A DNA stretch of 36,979 bases from Kiritimatiellia bacterium (GCA_017648065.1 JAGCJJ010000062.1:1-36979); one strand, 5' to 3'; shown: positions 17,475 through 26,401, counted from the first letter of the stretch. Translations and numbers: made by a program. The notes: a model not told the origin generated them from the sequence alone.

Positions 17475-18179
17475 ATGAAAAATCAAGCAATTGTTATCTT
17501 AAAACCACAAACAGCAAAATCACAAGCTGCAACAATCTACATTGAAGATTTGTTTGAAGATTATAAAATCAACATCGTTGAGCGTCGTCCTATCCGTGGT
17601 GAAGACCTGGAATGCTTTGGCATTATAGATTCACACTATGGAGACACTGCCACAAATGCAATGGCTAAAAAGCTGTCTGATGTAAAAATCAACAATGAAG
17701 AAAAAGCTCTATTCAAAGATCTATTTGATGAAGATTGGGATAAATTAGCTGCTGAAGGAAAAATTCTTACAGCAGCAATGGCTGTTTCCAAATATGATGA
17801 CGAATTAAAATTCTCATCTGAGTGGGCAAAAAATGGTGCCGAAGAGCTAAATTCTGATTTATACATCTCCTACTTCCCAGACATAGAAGCATTTGTTATC
17901 AATGGCTTCTACTATGCCTTTAAGCGACCATATACCCAAGAAGAGTCATATGTTGTAGCTATGAAGGTAGAATTTGATATTTCATGGGATGTATTCAATT
18001 ACGATGTAATTGGATCAGAAAATCCTGCTGCTGCAACTGAGGAATCAATTCGCGGTTATATTTACGACAGAGCTGGTGCTTTAGAGATTACTGTTGATGG
18101 CATTGAAAATGTCGTTCATGCAAGCCGTAGTGCTGAAGAGGCAGAGCATGACAACAAGGTCTGGTTTGGGGCTTTTTAA
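17475..18179 (+). CDS. Divergent, elongated NDK-fold protein
   Basis: A 234-residue protein whose two ends resemble nucleoside diphosphate kinase. The start, AIVILKPQTAKSQ with Lys10, matches the NDK ALVLIKPD strand. The C-terminal part, VIGSENPAAATEESIRGYI (178-196) followed by ENVVHASRSAEEAEHDNKVWF (211-231), matches the GATxPxxAxxGTIRGDF and NxVHGSDSxExAxxEIxxWF blocks. The catalytic His (215), Asn212 and Arg193 are kept. About 80 extra residues lie between, where NDKs have the short Kpn-loop region. Residues that normally contact phosphate appear changed: Thr of GATNP is Glu, the preceding Arg is Tyr, and HGSDS is HASRS. Kinase activity is therefore doubtful; a regulatory or nucleotide-binding role is possible. 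AGGAT precedes the ATG, and pncC starts 2 bases after its stop codon. Confidence 0.65.
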   Translation: MKNQAIVILKPQTAKSQAATIYIEDLFEDYKINIVERRPIRGEDLECFGIIDSHYGDTATNAMAKKLSDVKINNEEKALFKDLFDEDWDKLAAEGKILTAAMAVSKYDDELKFSSEWAKNGAEELNSDLYISYFPDIEAFVINGFYYAFKRPYTQEESYVVAMKVEFDISWDVFNYDVIGSENPAAATEESIRGYIYDRAGALEITVDGIENVVHASRSAEEAEHDNKVWFGAF

Positions 18180-18181
18180 TT

Positions 18182-18685
18182 ATGTGTAATGGGTTTGACA
18201 CAGAGCTAGCAAAGGCGGCAGAGGCATTAGGCAAAATCTGCATTGAAAGAGGTATAATGATTGGCTCTGCCGAATCATGTACAGGTGGAATGATTGCAGA
18301 AGCATGCACCGCAATCAGCGGTTCTTCCTCCTGGCTGCGTGGTAGCATTGTGGCTTATGACCCAGCAATAAAGCAAAAGCTTTTAGGAGTACCTGAAGCA
18401 ACAATTCAAGAGATGGGCGTTGTTTCCAAAGAAACAGCAATAGCAATGGCTGAGGGAGCAACTCGTGCATTAGATTGTGCTGGTGCTATATCTACAACAG
18501 GCTATGCAGGCCCAACAGGTGGTGATGCCAATAACCCTTGTGGCACGGTCTATATGGCTGCCGCATATTGTGGCAGAGTCATTTATGAGCGCCACATATT
18601 TAAAGGTACGCGACACGAAGTGCGCGTACAAGCAGCCCTATCAGCAATCAAACTGCTTACTTCGCTAATTCAAAGCTCAAAATAA
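18182..18685 (+). CDS. pncC: Nicotinamide-nucleotide amidase (CinA C-terminal type)
   Basis: A 167-residue protein of the CinA C-terminal/PncC family, which hydrolyses nicotinamide mononucleotide to nicotinate mononucleotide in NAD salvage. The core matches well: GSAESCTGGMIAEACTAISGSS (with the active-site Ser-Cys-Thr-Gly-Gly), GSIVAYDPAIKQKLLGV, MGVVSKETAIAMAEGATRAL, and STTGYAGPTGGDANNPCGTVYMA. The N-terminal MoCF-like domain of full CinA is absent, as in stand-alone PncC of about 160 residues. Only 2 bases separate it from the NDK-like gene, suggesting coupled translation and perhaps a shared nucleotide-related role. Confidence 0.93.
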   Translation: MCNGFDTELAKAAEALGKICIERGIMIGSAESCTGGMIAEACTAISGSSSWLRGSIVAYDPAIKQKLLGVPEATIQEMGVVSKETAIAMAEGATRALDCAGAISTTGYAGPTGGDANNPCGTVYMAAAYCGRVIYERHIFKGTRHEVRVQAALSAIKLLTSLIQSSK

Positions 18686-18725
18686 TCACTTTTTCACAAC
18701 AAACGCAAAAACAACGATAAAAGAC

Positions 18726-19454
18726 ATGAAGACAAATCTTGCAAACATTTATGGAAGTCCAGGAACACGCGTTCGCTTCACAGGTCTATTTAAGATATTT
18801 TTCCCTCTGATTCTCATTATCTTTCTAATAGGATTATTAGTAGGTAATTTGACAGGACAAATTATGCCTCCAAAAATGTATGCAATAGTAATTCTTATTC
18901 TCGTCTTTTTTGGATTACTGATGTATGATGTAGCGGCAAAAAGTTTTGGTGCTTTTTTGAAAGGAGCTCGTGGAGAAGAAATTGTTGCTCGCGAATTATC
19001 TATGCTTTCTAAAGATTGGCATGTATTTCATGGCATACCAACAAGTGGTGTGATGGGAACACTTGGTGGCACTGATTTTGATCATATATTAGTTGGTCCT
19101 GCTGGCATTATTATTATTGAAACAAAAAATTGGACTGGAGATATATCAATTGAGGGAGGTTCTATAAATTTGAATGGTGTACTTCCTTCTCGTTCTCCTT
19201 TAGCACAAATACGCAAACAAGCAAATCAGCTTTCACAAATCTTGAATCAAAATGTTGAGCCAACAACACCTCTTTACATGATTATTGCTTTTGCCTCAAA
19301 TTCATTTAAATCAGAAATGGCTCAAATTGATGACATTACAATTTGTAATGCTCGCAAGCTTCGTGAATATATAATGAGCCTTCCTAAATACGAAATTTCA
19401 TCTATTCAAAAGCAACAGCTTTTGATAGAACATTTAGCAAAACTAAGCGAATAA
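18726..19454 (+). CDS. Membrane-anchored NERD-domain protein
   Basis: A 242-residue protein with two N-terminal membrane helices (about 23-42 and 52-71) followed by a NERD (nuclease-related) domain. NERD marks are GARGEEIVARELSML (79-93), GTDFDHILVGPAGIIIIETKNWTG with its Asp, Glu and Lys residues, and a later PLYMIIAFAS strand. These acidic-Glu-x-Lys residues resemble the core of restriction-endonuclease-like folds, but activity in this family is mostly untested. A short C-terminal helix follows. It is last in the plus-strand run, 40 bases after pncC, facing the convergent yicC gene. Confidence 0.88.
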   Translation: MKTNLANIYGSPGTRVRFTGLFKIFFPLILIIFLIGLLVGNLTGQIMPPKMYAIVILILVFFGLLMYDVAAKSFGAFLKGARGEEIVARELSMLSKDWHVFHGIPTSGVMGTLGGTDFDHILVGPAGIIIIETKNWTGDISIEGGSINLNGVLPSRSPLAQIRKQANQLSQILNQNVEPTTPLYMIIAFASNSFKSEMAQIDDITICNARKLREYIMSLPKYEISSIQKQQLLIEHLAKLSE

Positions 19455-19455
19455 A

Positions 19456-19484
19456 ATAAAAATGCACCACGCATGGTGGTGCAT
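19456..19484 (-). terminator. Terminator between convergent NERD and yicC genes
   Basis: A perfect 9-bp stem ATGCACCAC/GTGGTGCAT (19462-19470 and 19476-19484) with a 5-nt loop. On the minus strand it is followed by TTTTTATTTTATT, so it is a good intrinsic terminator for the yicC-side transcript. On the plus strand it is followed by ATATAACAAA and would work poorly. Confidence 0.85.
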
Positions 19485-19514
19485 ATAACAAATCAAAATT
19501 GAGTAGATTTAGTT

Positions 19515-20393
19515 CTATTCCAAATTTTGAACTTGCTCGCGAATTGCTTCAAGCTTTGATTTCATATCAATTACGATAATTGAAATATCTGAATTATTTG
19601 CCTTTGAGCCGATTGTATTGATTTCTCTGTTCATCTCTTGGCAAAGAAAATCAAGCTTACGTCCTGCTGGCTCTGGTGCATCAAGCAGCTTTGCAAAATG
19701 TGCGAAGTGTGTTGCAAGGCGTGTATATTCCTCAGAGATATCACAACGATCTGCAAAAAGAGCCAGCTCGCGTGCAAGTGAAGCATCATCCACAGCAACT
19801 TCAACCTCAAGCTCCTTGAGTCGCTTAATCAGTTGCTCCTTATATAGCTGTGGCACTGTCGGAGCAAGCTTTACAATTGCTACCCTGCACTGCTCAAGCT
19901 CAGCAACTCTGGCGAGAAGATCTTTTGCAAGTGCAGCACCTTCTGTTTCGCGCATCTGCTGGAGTGCAACAGCTGCTTGCTTTGTAGCCTCGCGTAGAAC
20001 AGGCTCCACGTCCTCAGCATTTATTGAAACATTAAGCATATTTGCAAGCACTGGACTCTTTACAATTGTTGAAAGAGTTATATCGTCTACAATACCAAGT
20101 TTAGCTGCTGTTTGTCTTAATCCATTAAGATAATCTAAAAATTCTTCAGGAATTTCTCTTGATGTATTACTATCAGCAAGCTGCTGTAATTGAACCTTGC
20201 AGTTGATGCGTCCACGTAAAAAAGCATCTTTCAATACATCCTTGCACACACCCTCAAGTGCATTATATGCAGAAGGAAGTGAAACAGACAAATCCAACTG
20301 CTTTCTATTAACTGAAGAAAGCTCTACGGTTACTACAAAACCATCACCATTTGCTGTGCCAGAGCCAAAGCCTGTCATGCTATTGTATGCCAT
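19515..20393 (-). CDS. yicC: YicC-family endoribonuclease
   Basis: A 292-residue YicC/YloC-family protein; members cut RNA and take part in small-RNA turnover in E. coli. It starts MAYNSMTGFGSG, the family hallmark, and has SVNRKQLDLSVSLPS (about 28-42), a middle helical region and the C-terminal DUF1732 block KLDFLCQEMNREINTIGSKANNSDISIIVIDMKSKLEAIREQVQN. Length matches the family (about 290). It starts 2 bases after the prfB stop codon, so the two are probably translated from one message. It is the last gene of the minus-strand run from 26021. Confidence 0.94.
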   Translation of the reverse strand: MAYNSMTGFGSGTANGDGFVVTVELSSVNRKQLDLSVSLPSAYNALEGVCKDVLKDAFLRGRINCKVQLQQLADSNTSREIPEEFLDYLNGLRQTAAKLGIVDDITLSTIVKSPVLANMLNVSINAEDVEPVLREATKQAAVALQQMRETEGAALAKDLLARVAELEQCRVAIVKLAPTVPQLYKEQLIKRLKELEVEVAVDDASLARELALFADRCDISEEYTRLATHFAHFAKLLDAPEPAGRKLDFLCQEMNREINTIGSKANNSDISIIVIDMKSKLEAIREQVQNLE

Positions 20394-20395
20394 AC

Positions 20396-21562
20396 CTATT
20401 CTCCCAAATCATCATCATCTGCAGCTGCATTACCCTTTACTGGCACGCCACCTGCACTCTTCCACTTTAGCCAGCCTTCAATAAATTTACCGATATCGCC
20501 ATCAAGAACTGCCTGTGTATTACCTGTCTGAATACCGGTACGCAAATCCTTTGCCATTGTATATGGTTGAAGAACATATGAACGAATCTGACTGCCCCAA
20601 GCAATTGCGCCCTTGTCGCCATAGAATTTCTCCATAGCTTCGCGCTTCTTATCCTGCTCAAGCTCATAAATTTTTGCTTTCAAAACGCTCATTGCCTTTG
20701 CACGGTTTTTATGTTGTGAACGCTCTGCTTGACAAGAAACTACAATACCTGTTGGTATGTGGCGAATTCGAATTGCTGAGTCTGTCTTATTAACGTGCTG
20801 ACCACCTGCTCCACCAGCGCGGAAGGTTGACACCTCCAAGTCCTCTTCTTTAACCTCAACATCAATATCATCATTCAACTCTGCAATAACATCGCAGGAA
20901 ACAAAAGAAGTATGGCGGCGGCTATTTGAGTCAAATGGGCTGATACGTACAAGGCGATGTACACCACGTTCTGCCTTCATAAAGCCATAGGCATTTGGGC
21001 CTTGAATATAAAGAGTGCAAGCACTGATGCCAGCCTCTTCACCTGGAGACATATCTACAACTTCTACGCTATAACCAACATTCTCACAATAGCGTTGGTA
21101 CATACGCATAAGCATGCTTGCCCAGTCACATGACTCAGTACCACCAGCACCAGCATGCAAAGACAAATATGCGTTGCTACGATCCAAAGGACCTGTCAGA
21201 AGAGACTGAAGCTTTAGGCGTTCGTATGCTTGTTCACCTTTATTTAACAGCTCTTCAACCTCGCTATATGCTGCAGCCTTAGAATCATCGCTATCCTCAA
21301 GTGCTGCAAGCTCAAGCATTACAGAAGCATCAGAAACAAAGCCCTCCAGCTCTGCATAAGGTCTAAGCACAGCCTTCTGGACATTTGAAGCATCAATATT
21401 TTCCTTTGCCTTTGCTTGGTTATTCCAAAATTCAGGAGAAGCAGCCTCTTCTTCCAAAGAAGCAAGAATTTTGCGGCGCTTCTCAATTTCCAAATAAACA
21501 AGCATCTCAGTGACGCCCTTTTTAAGAGTAGCAATTCTACCCTCTAATTCTTCTATTTCCAT
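20396..21562 (-). CDS. prfB: Peptide chain release factor 2
   Basis: A 388-residue release factor that ends translation at UGA and UAA. It carries the RF2 stop-recognition tripeptide SPF in VRISPFDSNSRRHTSF and the GGQ loop as GGAGGQHVNKTDSAIR, followed by CQAERSQHKNRAKAM. The N-terminal helices (LEIEKRRKILASLEEEAASPEFWNN) are normal. The ORF is continuous: the CTTTGAC programmed +1 frameshift used by many bacteria around codon 25 is absent, the matching spot reading CTT-GTT-TAT-TTG. So autoregulation by frameshifting is missing here, as in a minority of bacteria. It lies about 100 bases after serS. Confidence 0.96.
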   Translation of the reverse strand: MEIEELEGRIATLKKGVTEMLVYLEIEKRRKILASLEEEAASPEFWNNQAKAKENIDASNVQKAVLRPYAELEGFVSDASVMLELAALEDSDDSKAAAYSEVEELLNKGEQAYERLKLQSLLTGPLDRSNAYLSLHAGAGGTESCDWASMLMRMYQRYCENVGYSVEVVDMSPGEEAGISACTLYIQGPNAYGFMKAERGVHRLVRISPFDSNSRRHTSFVSCDVIAELNDDIDVEVKEEDLEVSTFRAGGAGGQHVNKTDSAIRIRHIPTGIVVSCQAERSQHKNRAKAMSVLKAKIYELEQDKKREAMEKFYGDKGAIAWGSQIRSYVLQPYTMAKDLRTGIQTGNTQAVLDGDIGKFIEGWLKWKSAGGVPVKGNAAADDDDLGE

Positions 21563-21599
21563 TGTTATATTGAGTCTAAAGCTATTAAAATCAAAGTGA

Positions 21600-21635
21600 A
21601 TGGCGGCGGCAAAGCCTTATGCTCACCACCGCCAT
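21600..21635 (-). terminator. Hairpin after serS
   Basis: On the minus strand ATGGCGGTGG pairs with CCGCCGCCAT (one wobble), a GC-rich 10-bp stem with a 16-nt loop. It is followed by TCACTTTGATTTTA, a weak T-tract. It lies between the serS stop codon and the prfB start and may terminate part of the transcript. Confidence 0.5.
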
Positions 21636-21663
21636 CTATATTTACGAGTAATGTTGCAAAGAA

Positions 21664-22941
21664 TTATTTCTTTGTAATTACTGTCTGACCACCCATTAGA
21701 GGAACAAGTACCTCAGGAATCTTGATAGAACCATCAGCCTGCTGATATTGCTCAACAATTGCTGGCATTAGACGGCTTGTTGCCAAACCAGAGCCATTAA
21801 GTGTGTGAACAAACTCTGTCTTCTTTGTTTCTTCACGGCGGAAGCGGATGTTACCACGACGTGCCTGATAATCCATTGCATTAGAAACAGAAGAGCACTC
21901 CTTATACTCGTTCATGCTTGGAAGCCATAGCTCAACATCGTATGTTGTAGCCATAGAAGCAGAGCAATCGCCTGCTGCAAGCTTTGCAAGGCGGTGGTGA
22001 ATGCCAAGACCTTCAACTAGTTTACATGCCTTACGGATTAGCTCCTGAAGCATTGCCTCGCTGTCCTCTGGCTTTGTATAACCAAACATTTCAACCTTGT
22101 TGAACTGGTGGCCACGAATCATACCACGCTCACTTGCACGGTATGTACCTGCCTCACGGCGATAGCAAGGTGTATATGCGAATAGGCGCTTAGGCAAATC
22201 AGCCTCGCTCATAATTTCATCGCGATACATATTGATAAGAGCTGTTTCAGCTGTTGGAAGCATGAAGTGGAAGCCTTCCTCTGTCAAGCGATATACATCC
22301 TCTTCAAACTTAGGGAACTGACCTGCTGTCAAACCGCACTCGTATGTTAGCATGTGTGGAGGCAAGATAAATGTGTAGCCATCCTTGATATGCTCCTGCA
22401 TGAAGTATGTTAGCAATGCCCACTCTAGGCGAGCACCATCGCCCTGGTATAGCCAAAAGCCATTGCCACCCATCTTAACACCGCGCTCATAGTCAATAAG
22501 ACCAAGCTCTGTGCAAAGCTCAACATGATTTTTTGGAGTAAAATCGAAGGTTGGTTTTTCGCCCCATACAGAGATAACCTCGTTTGCCTCTTTACCACCA
22601 GGAACAACACCTGGAGCTGGTAGATTTGGCAAGCACAATAGAAGATTGCGCTGCTCCTGCTCTACCTCTGCAAGTTGCTTATCTAGTTCAGCAATCTTTT
22701 CACCAACAGTGCGCATCTCTGCCTGAATCTCTGTTGTATCCTCACCAGCCTTCTTGCGCATACCAATTTCCTTTGAAACTGTGTTACGCTTGCTCTTTAG
22801 TTCTTCTGTCTGAGCTAGTAGTTCACGGCGGCGCACATCTAGTGCAAGGATCTTCTCGATTGCTGAGGTATCTGCACCACGGCTCTCAAGACCCTTGCAA
22901 ACTTCCTCTGTATTTTCTCTGATTAACTTAATATCTAACAT
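21664..22941 (-). CDS. serS: Seryl-tRNA synthetase
   Basis: A 425-residue class II aminoacyl-tRNA synthetase that charges tRNA-Ser. The N-terminal antiparallel coiled coil (about 25-105, LLAQTEELKSKRNTVSKEIGMRKKAGEDT) binds the tRNA long arm. The catalytic domain has LPTAETALINMYRDEI, motif 2 as YTPCYRREAGTYRASERGMIRGHQFNKVEMF, and motif 3 as LNGSGLATSRLMPAIVEQYQ. Length matches the family (about 425). AGGTAAC lies ahead of the ATG. It is 58 bases after the SDR gene in the same direction. Confidence 0.97.
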   Translation of the reverse strand: MLDIKLIRENTEEVCKGLESRGADTSAIEKILALDVRRRELLAQTEELKSKRNTVSKEIGMRKKAGEDTTEIQAEMRTVGEKIAELDKQLAEVEQEQRNLLLCLPNLPAPGVVPGGKEANEVISVWGEKPTFDFTPKNHVELCTELGLIDYERGVKMGGNGFWLYQGDGARLEWALLTYFMQEHIKDGYTFILPPHMLTYECGLTAGQFPKFEEDVYRLTEEGFHFMLPTAETALINMYRDEIMSEADLPKRLFAYTPCYRREAGTYRASERGMIRGHQFNKVEMFGYTKPEDSEAMLQELIRKACKLVEGLGIHHRLAKLAAGDCSASMATTYDVELWLPSMNEYKECSSVSNAMDYQARRGNIRFRREETKKTEFVHTLNGSGLATSRLMPAIVEQYQQADGSIKIPEVLVPLMGGQTVITKK

Positions 22942-22999
22942 TTTTTGTTACCTGAATTTTATGTTATTAAAAACGATTTGAAAAACTTGTGAGTTAAAA

Positions 23000-23857
23000 T
23001 TAAACTCCAGAATATGAGCTGAAGCCACCGTCAACAGGAACAACAATACCTGTTACAAATGCAGCACCCTTTGAATCTGCCAACCATAGTAATGCGCCTG
23101 TCAAATCCTCTGGTACGCCGAACTTGCCCATTGGTGTATTAGTGATAATCTTGTTAGCACGTGGAGTTAGGCTTCCATCAGGATTTGTTAGAAGAGTACG
23201 ATTCTGATCTGTTAGGAAGAAACCAGGTGCGATAGCATTAACACGAATACCTACTTTAGCCATATGAACTGCAAGCCACTGAGTAAAGTTGCTTACAGCT
23301 GCCTTAGCTGCGCTGTATGCAGGAATCTTTGTTAGTGGAGTAAATGCATTCATTGAGGAAATATTGATGATTGTTCCCTCACCCTTCTTTGCCATAGCCT
23401 TTGAGAATACCTGAGTTGGAAGAAGAGTACCAATAAAGTTCAAATTGAATACGAACTGAACACCTGATGGATCTAGCTCATAGAATGTTGTAAAACCTTC
23501 CTTGATTGTCTCTAAATCCTCTGGAGTCATGAACTCATTAGAAGTAGTTCCTTTTGGATGATTACCACCAGCACCATTAACTAGGATATCAATTGCACCA
23601 AAATCAGCCTCAATTGATGCATTAACAGCCTCTAGACTATCCTTTTCAAGTACATTACATGCATAGCCCTTTGCTACATAGCCAGCAGCTGTAATTTCTG
23701 AAGCAACCTTCTCTGCTGCTTCAAGACGTAGGTCTAGAATTGCAACCTTTGCACCACACTCAGCCAATGCCTTAGCCATACAGCTACAAAGAATACCACC
23801 ACCGCCTGTTACAGCAGCAACCTTACCATTTAGATCAATATTGAATGGAACGCTCAT
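23000..23857 (-). CDS. SDR oxidoreductase, mannonate-oxidoreductase-like
   Basis: A 285-residue short-chain dehydrogenase/reductase. The Rossmann motif is VTGGGGILC (16-24), NGAGGNHP follows at 94-101, and the catalytic set is Ser167/168, Tyr181 and Lys185 (YSAAK). The NGAGGNHP block, the insertion around TSNEFMTPEDLETIKEGFTTFYELDPSGVQFVFNLN and the NISSMNAFTPLTKIPAYSAAK region resemble the SDR-type D-mannonate oxidoreductases of Bacillus and gut bacteria, which reduce fructuronate in hexuronate breakdown. That substrate is inferred by resemblance only, since no uxuA or uxaC lies nearby. AAAGGAT precedes the ATG. It is 35 bases after the LysM gene. Confidence 0.85.
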   Translation of the reverse strand: MSVPFNIDLNGKVAAVTGGGGILCSCMAKALAECGAKVAILDLRLEAAEKVASEITAAGYVAKGYACNVLEKDSLEAVNASIEADFGAIDILVNGAGGNHPKGTTSNEFMTPEDLETIKEGFTTFYELDPSGVQFVFNLNFIGTLLPTQVFSKAMAKKGEGTIINISSMNAFTPLTKIPAYSAAKAAVSNFTQWLAVHMAKVGIRVNAIAPGFFLTDQNRTLLTNPDGSLTPRANKIITNTPMGKFGVPEDLTGALLWLADSKGAAFVTGIVVPVDGGFSSYSGV

Positions 23858-23892
23858 TTTTTATCCTTTATCTTTTTGTTTTGAAAATTAAA

Positions 23893-24570
23893 TTAGTGCT
23901 TTGGGATGTAAAGCTTCTGACCAACGCGAATACGTGCTGCATCCTTGATCTTGTTTACTTCCATAATCTCTTTTTGAGAAACCTTATAAGCTTGTGCTAT
24001 CTCAGAAATAGTTTGCCCAGACTCTACTATATGCTCATAACAAGCACCTGTATAATTAGGCTGTGATGAGCTGGAAGAAGTATGTGTAATTAAATCTGCA
24101 TTTGAAAGCTTTACTTGATTTACCTTGTCATCAACTTTGGCAATAATTTGCTTCTCTTGCTCATTGAGTAACTTAGAGAAATTCTGTGGAATTGAATCAA
24201 TATTTGTGCGTAACTGCTTTTGATATGAACGAATTTGCTCTAATTCACGATTTAGCTCTACAATATCGCTGGAGTGAGCATTACTCTCACGAGAAAAATT
24301 AGCTTCCAGATTAGCTATTCTCTGATTCTGCATAGTTATCGCATTATTAATAGAATCAAATTCTGAGCGAATAAGAATCATAGAATTCTCAAGCTCTGTG
24401 ATTCTATTATCACGATTTATCACAGCCATCTGTTGTTTGCGCTGTTCCATCTGCTTTTGCTGTTGTTGTTGCTTGCTTTGGCCAAAAAATGTACCATCGG
24501 CTGTAATACAACCAGAAGCTAATGAAGCAACAAATGCAGCAAAAATAATTTGCTTAAAGTAAAAACTCAT
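23893..24570 (-). CDS. LysM lipoprotein with coiled coil
   Basis: A 225-residue predicted lipoprotein. The N-terminal signal ends in a lipobox, LASGC, at about Cys21, so it should be lipid-anchored in the cell envelope. A Gln-rich stretch (QQQQQKQMEQRKQQ) leads into a long coiled coil (about 48-140) and ends in one LysM domain (HIVESGQTISEIAQAYKVSQKEIMEVNKIKDAARIRVGQKLYIP), which binds peptidoglycan glycan chains. The ATG overlaps the TPR gene stop codon by one base (TAATG), so the two are translationally coupled and probably work together. Its place in the operon with serS/prfB gives no further clue. Confidence 0.88.
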   Translation of the reverse strand: MSFYFKQIIFAAFVASLASGCITADGTFFGQSKQQQQQKQMEQRKQQMAVINRDNRITELENSMILIRSEFDSINNAITMQNQRIANLEANFSRESNAHSSDIVELNRELEQIRSYQKQLRTNIDSIPQNFSKLLNEQEKQIIAKVDDKVNQVKLSNADLITHTSSSSSQPNYTGACYEHIVESGQTISEIAQAYKVSQKEIMEVNKIKDAARIRVGQKLYIPKH

Positions 24571-26021
24571 TATTGATTTGCCTTTTCCTTAGCTGCTCTT
24601 TGTGCAGCGTAAATCTTATCAATACGTTGAGAGATATCACGGAAGCGAACATCTACGCGGTAAATTTCCTTGAAGTATTTTGCTGCCTCGTCAATATTGC
24701 CCTCTTCCTCACTGATCTCACCCATGAGATAGAAGATATTCATCTTTTCTTCATTCATAGAAGGAAGAAGCTCAATTGCTTGCTCTAGCTGAGTAACTGC
24801 CATATCTAACAAGCCTTTGTAACGGAAGCAAAGACCTAAATGATACAATGCAGAAACCTTATCCTTAGGGCTCTTAATAGCAAGCTGAAGCTGACCGATT
24901 GCATCATCATAATAACCATGCTTATGATACTGCATACCCAACTCATAACGCAAATGGTAATCATTTGGATAACGGCCTACACGTGCAGAAATATCATCAA
25001 ATTCAAACTGATCACGCTCTGTTGTTTTATCAGCAACGCCCTGCTCATCACCTGCAGCTTGAAGCTGAGCGATTTCATGATTAAATTTCTCAATTGTTAA
25101 AGCAGCTGTACGGCGATCAAGCTCTGGATCTGCCGGAGCAAATTCGCGTGCCTTTTCAAAAACTGCAAGAGCTTCATCATAACGCTTCTGCTGAGAGTAT
25201 AGATTTGCCAATGCAAAATAGTAGTTCATATTACGTGGTTCAGCCTCAAGCTTCTGCATTGTCTCTGCAATAAGAGCATCTGCATCATCAGCTGTTTTAA
25301 CCATCTTATTCTGCTGTTCAAGCTTAACAGCCTCTTCCTTATTACCAAGAGCTGTACGCCAATCCTTATCTTTTTCAGAAGCATCCCAACCCTTATTGAT
25401 TGTTGCAAGAGTTGCACAATCCTTTACCATCTTCATAAGCTCTGAATTATTTGGCTTTAGGCGTGATGCTTGCTCAATATATGGGCCAGCTTCTTTATAT
25501 CTCTTCAAATCAAATAGAAGGCGGCCCAACATTTCTACTATAGAGCCCATATCTTTAACATCAACATGCTCTTTAGCCAGTTCAAGAGTCATAACAGCTG
25601 CTTCTCCCTGGTCTGCAGCAACTGCAACAGTTACATAAGATTTGAGGAATGCAACATTAAGAGGATCCTTCTTTAGTAACTCCTCAACTACAGCTAATGC
25701 TTCTGCTGTCTTGCCACTCTTAATAAGACCAGGAATCTTCATAGTTGTAAACATTGCACCAAGAGTTGCCATCTGATGTGCTGATGCAGCTTTCTTACCT
25801 GGATTCTTTTGCTTAAATGAAGCAATCTCTGCCATTCTTAAATTACGGCGTGCTGCTGAAAATTCTGGACACTGCTGGACACAATAATAAAATAATGCAA
25901 CTGCTGTATCGAAATTACCACGTTCCATTGCAGCTACAGCTTTACTATGCTGCTGCTTTACCTTTTGAGGAATATTTACAACACTTGCGTCATTTGTTTT
26001 TGTATTATCTATAGAACTCAT
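24570..26021 (-). CDS. Tetratricopeptide-repeat protein
   Basis: A 483-residue protein built mainly of TPR-like helical pairs. Clear repeats include AAVAMERGNFDTAVALFYYCVQQCPE, ALANLYSQQKRYDEALAVFEKAREFAPADPELD, LGMQYHKHGYYDDAIGQLQLAIKS, LGLCFRYKGLLDMAVTQLEQAIELLP and MGEISEEEGNIDEAAKYFKEIY. I see no signal peptide or membrane helix, so it is likely cytoplasmic. TPR proteins act as scaffolds; the coupled LysM lipoprotein hints at a cell-envelope assembly task, which is inference. AGGAAATTTT precedes the ATG. It heads the minus-strand run that continues through serS, prfB and yicC. Confidence 0.88.
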   Translation of the reverse strand: MSSIDNTKTNDASVVNIPQKVKQQHSKAVAAMERGNFDTAVALFYYCVQQCPEFSAARRNLRMAEIASFKQKNPGKKAASAHQMATLGAMFTTMKIPGLIKSGKTAEALAVVEELLKKDPLNVAFLKSYVTVAVAADQGEAAVMTLELAKEHVDVKDMGSIVEMLGRLLFDLKRYKEAGPYIEQASRLKPNNSELMKMVKDCATLATINKGWDASEKDKDWRTALGNKEEAVKLEQQNKMVKTADDADALIAETMQKLEAEPRNMNYYFALANLYSQQKRYDEALAVFEKAREFAPADPELDRRTAALTIEKFNHEIAQLQAAGDEQGVADKTTERDQFEFDDISARVGRYPNDYHLRYELGMQYHKHGYYDDAIGQLQLAIKSPKDKVSALYHLGLCFRYKGLLDMAVTQLEQAIELLPSMNEEKMNIFYLMGEISEEEGNIDEAAKYFKEIYRVDVRFRDISQRIDKIYAAQRAAKEKANQ

Positions 26022-26051
26022 AAAATTTCCTAAAAAAACATGCTTAAAATG

Positions 26052-26082
26052 AGTATAATTTTTGAGCTAAATCTCTAGCCAA
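26052..26082 (-). promoter_or_regulatory. Weak promoter candidate for the TPR-LysM operon
   Basis: Minus-strand TTGGCT (26082-26077) and TATACT (26057-26052) with a long 19-base spacer. The -35 box overlaps one arm of an inverted repeat TAGCCAAAT/ATTTGGCTA (26076-26084 and 26150-26158), which could be an operator. The rest of 26160-26400 is AT-rich and shows no gene. Confidence 0.35.
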
Positions 26083-26401
26083 ATATTTTGCTATAAATGT
26101 GCTATAAAGTCAACCAAAAACCGAACTTTTACCCATATTTTCAGCCTAAATTTGGCTATTGAAGATAAGTATAGTGATAAAATCAATATCTTACAAAAAT
26201 CATCAATAATTCTTTGTGGCAAAAGAATACTCGATAAGCTATGCAAAAAATAAACAAAGGTTATGATATTCTTAGCAGACACTAAATCCACTATCTCACA
26301 TATACTACATCCACAAAAAACATTGAGACATTTGACCAAATTGTAGCATCCGTAAATATCACATAAATAACTAATTATAAAACTGATAAAAATTCATAAG
26401 G

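Noticed and set aside
19618..20133. 171-residue plus-strand ORF opposite yicC
   Set aside because: Ser/Ala-rich shadow of a well-recognised gene, with no ribosome binding site of its own.
26091..26339. 82-residue minus-strand ORF ahead of the 26475 exoprotein
   Set aside because: AT-rich, no Shine-Dalgarno, no family resemblance, and it covers the likely regulatory region.
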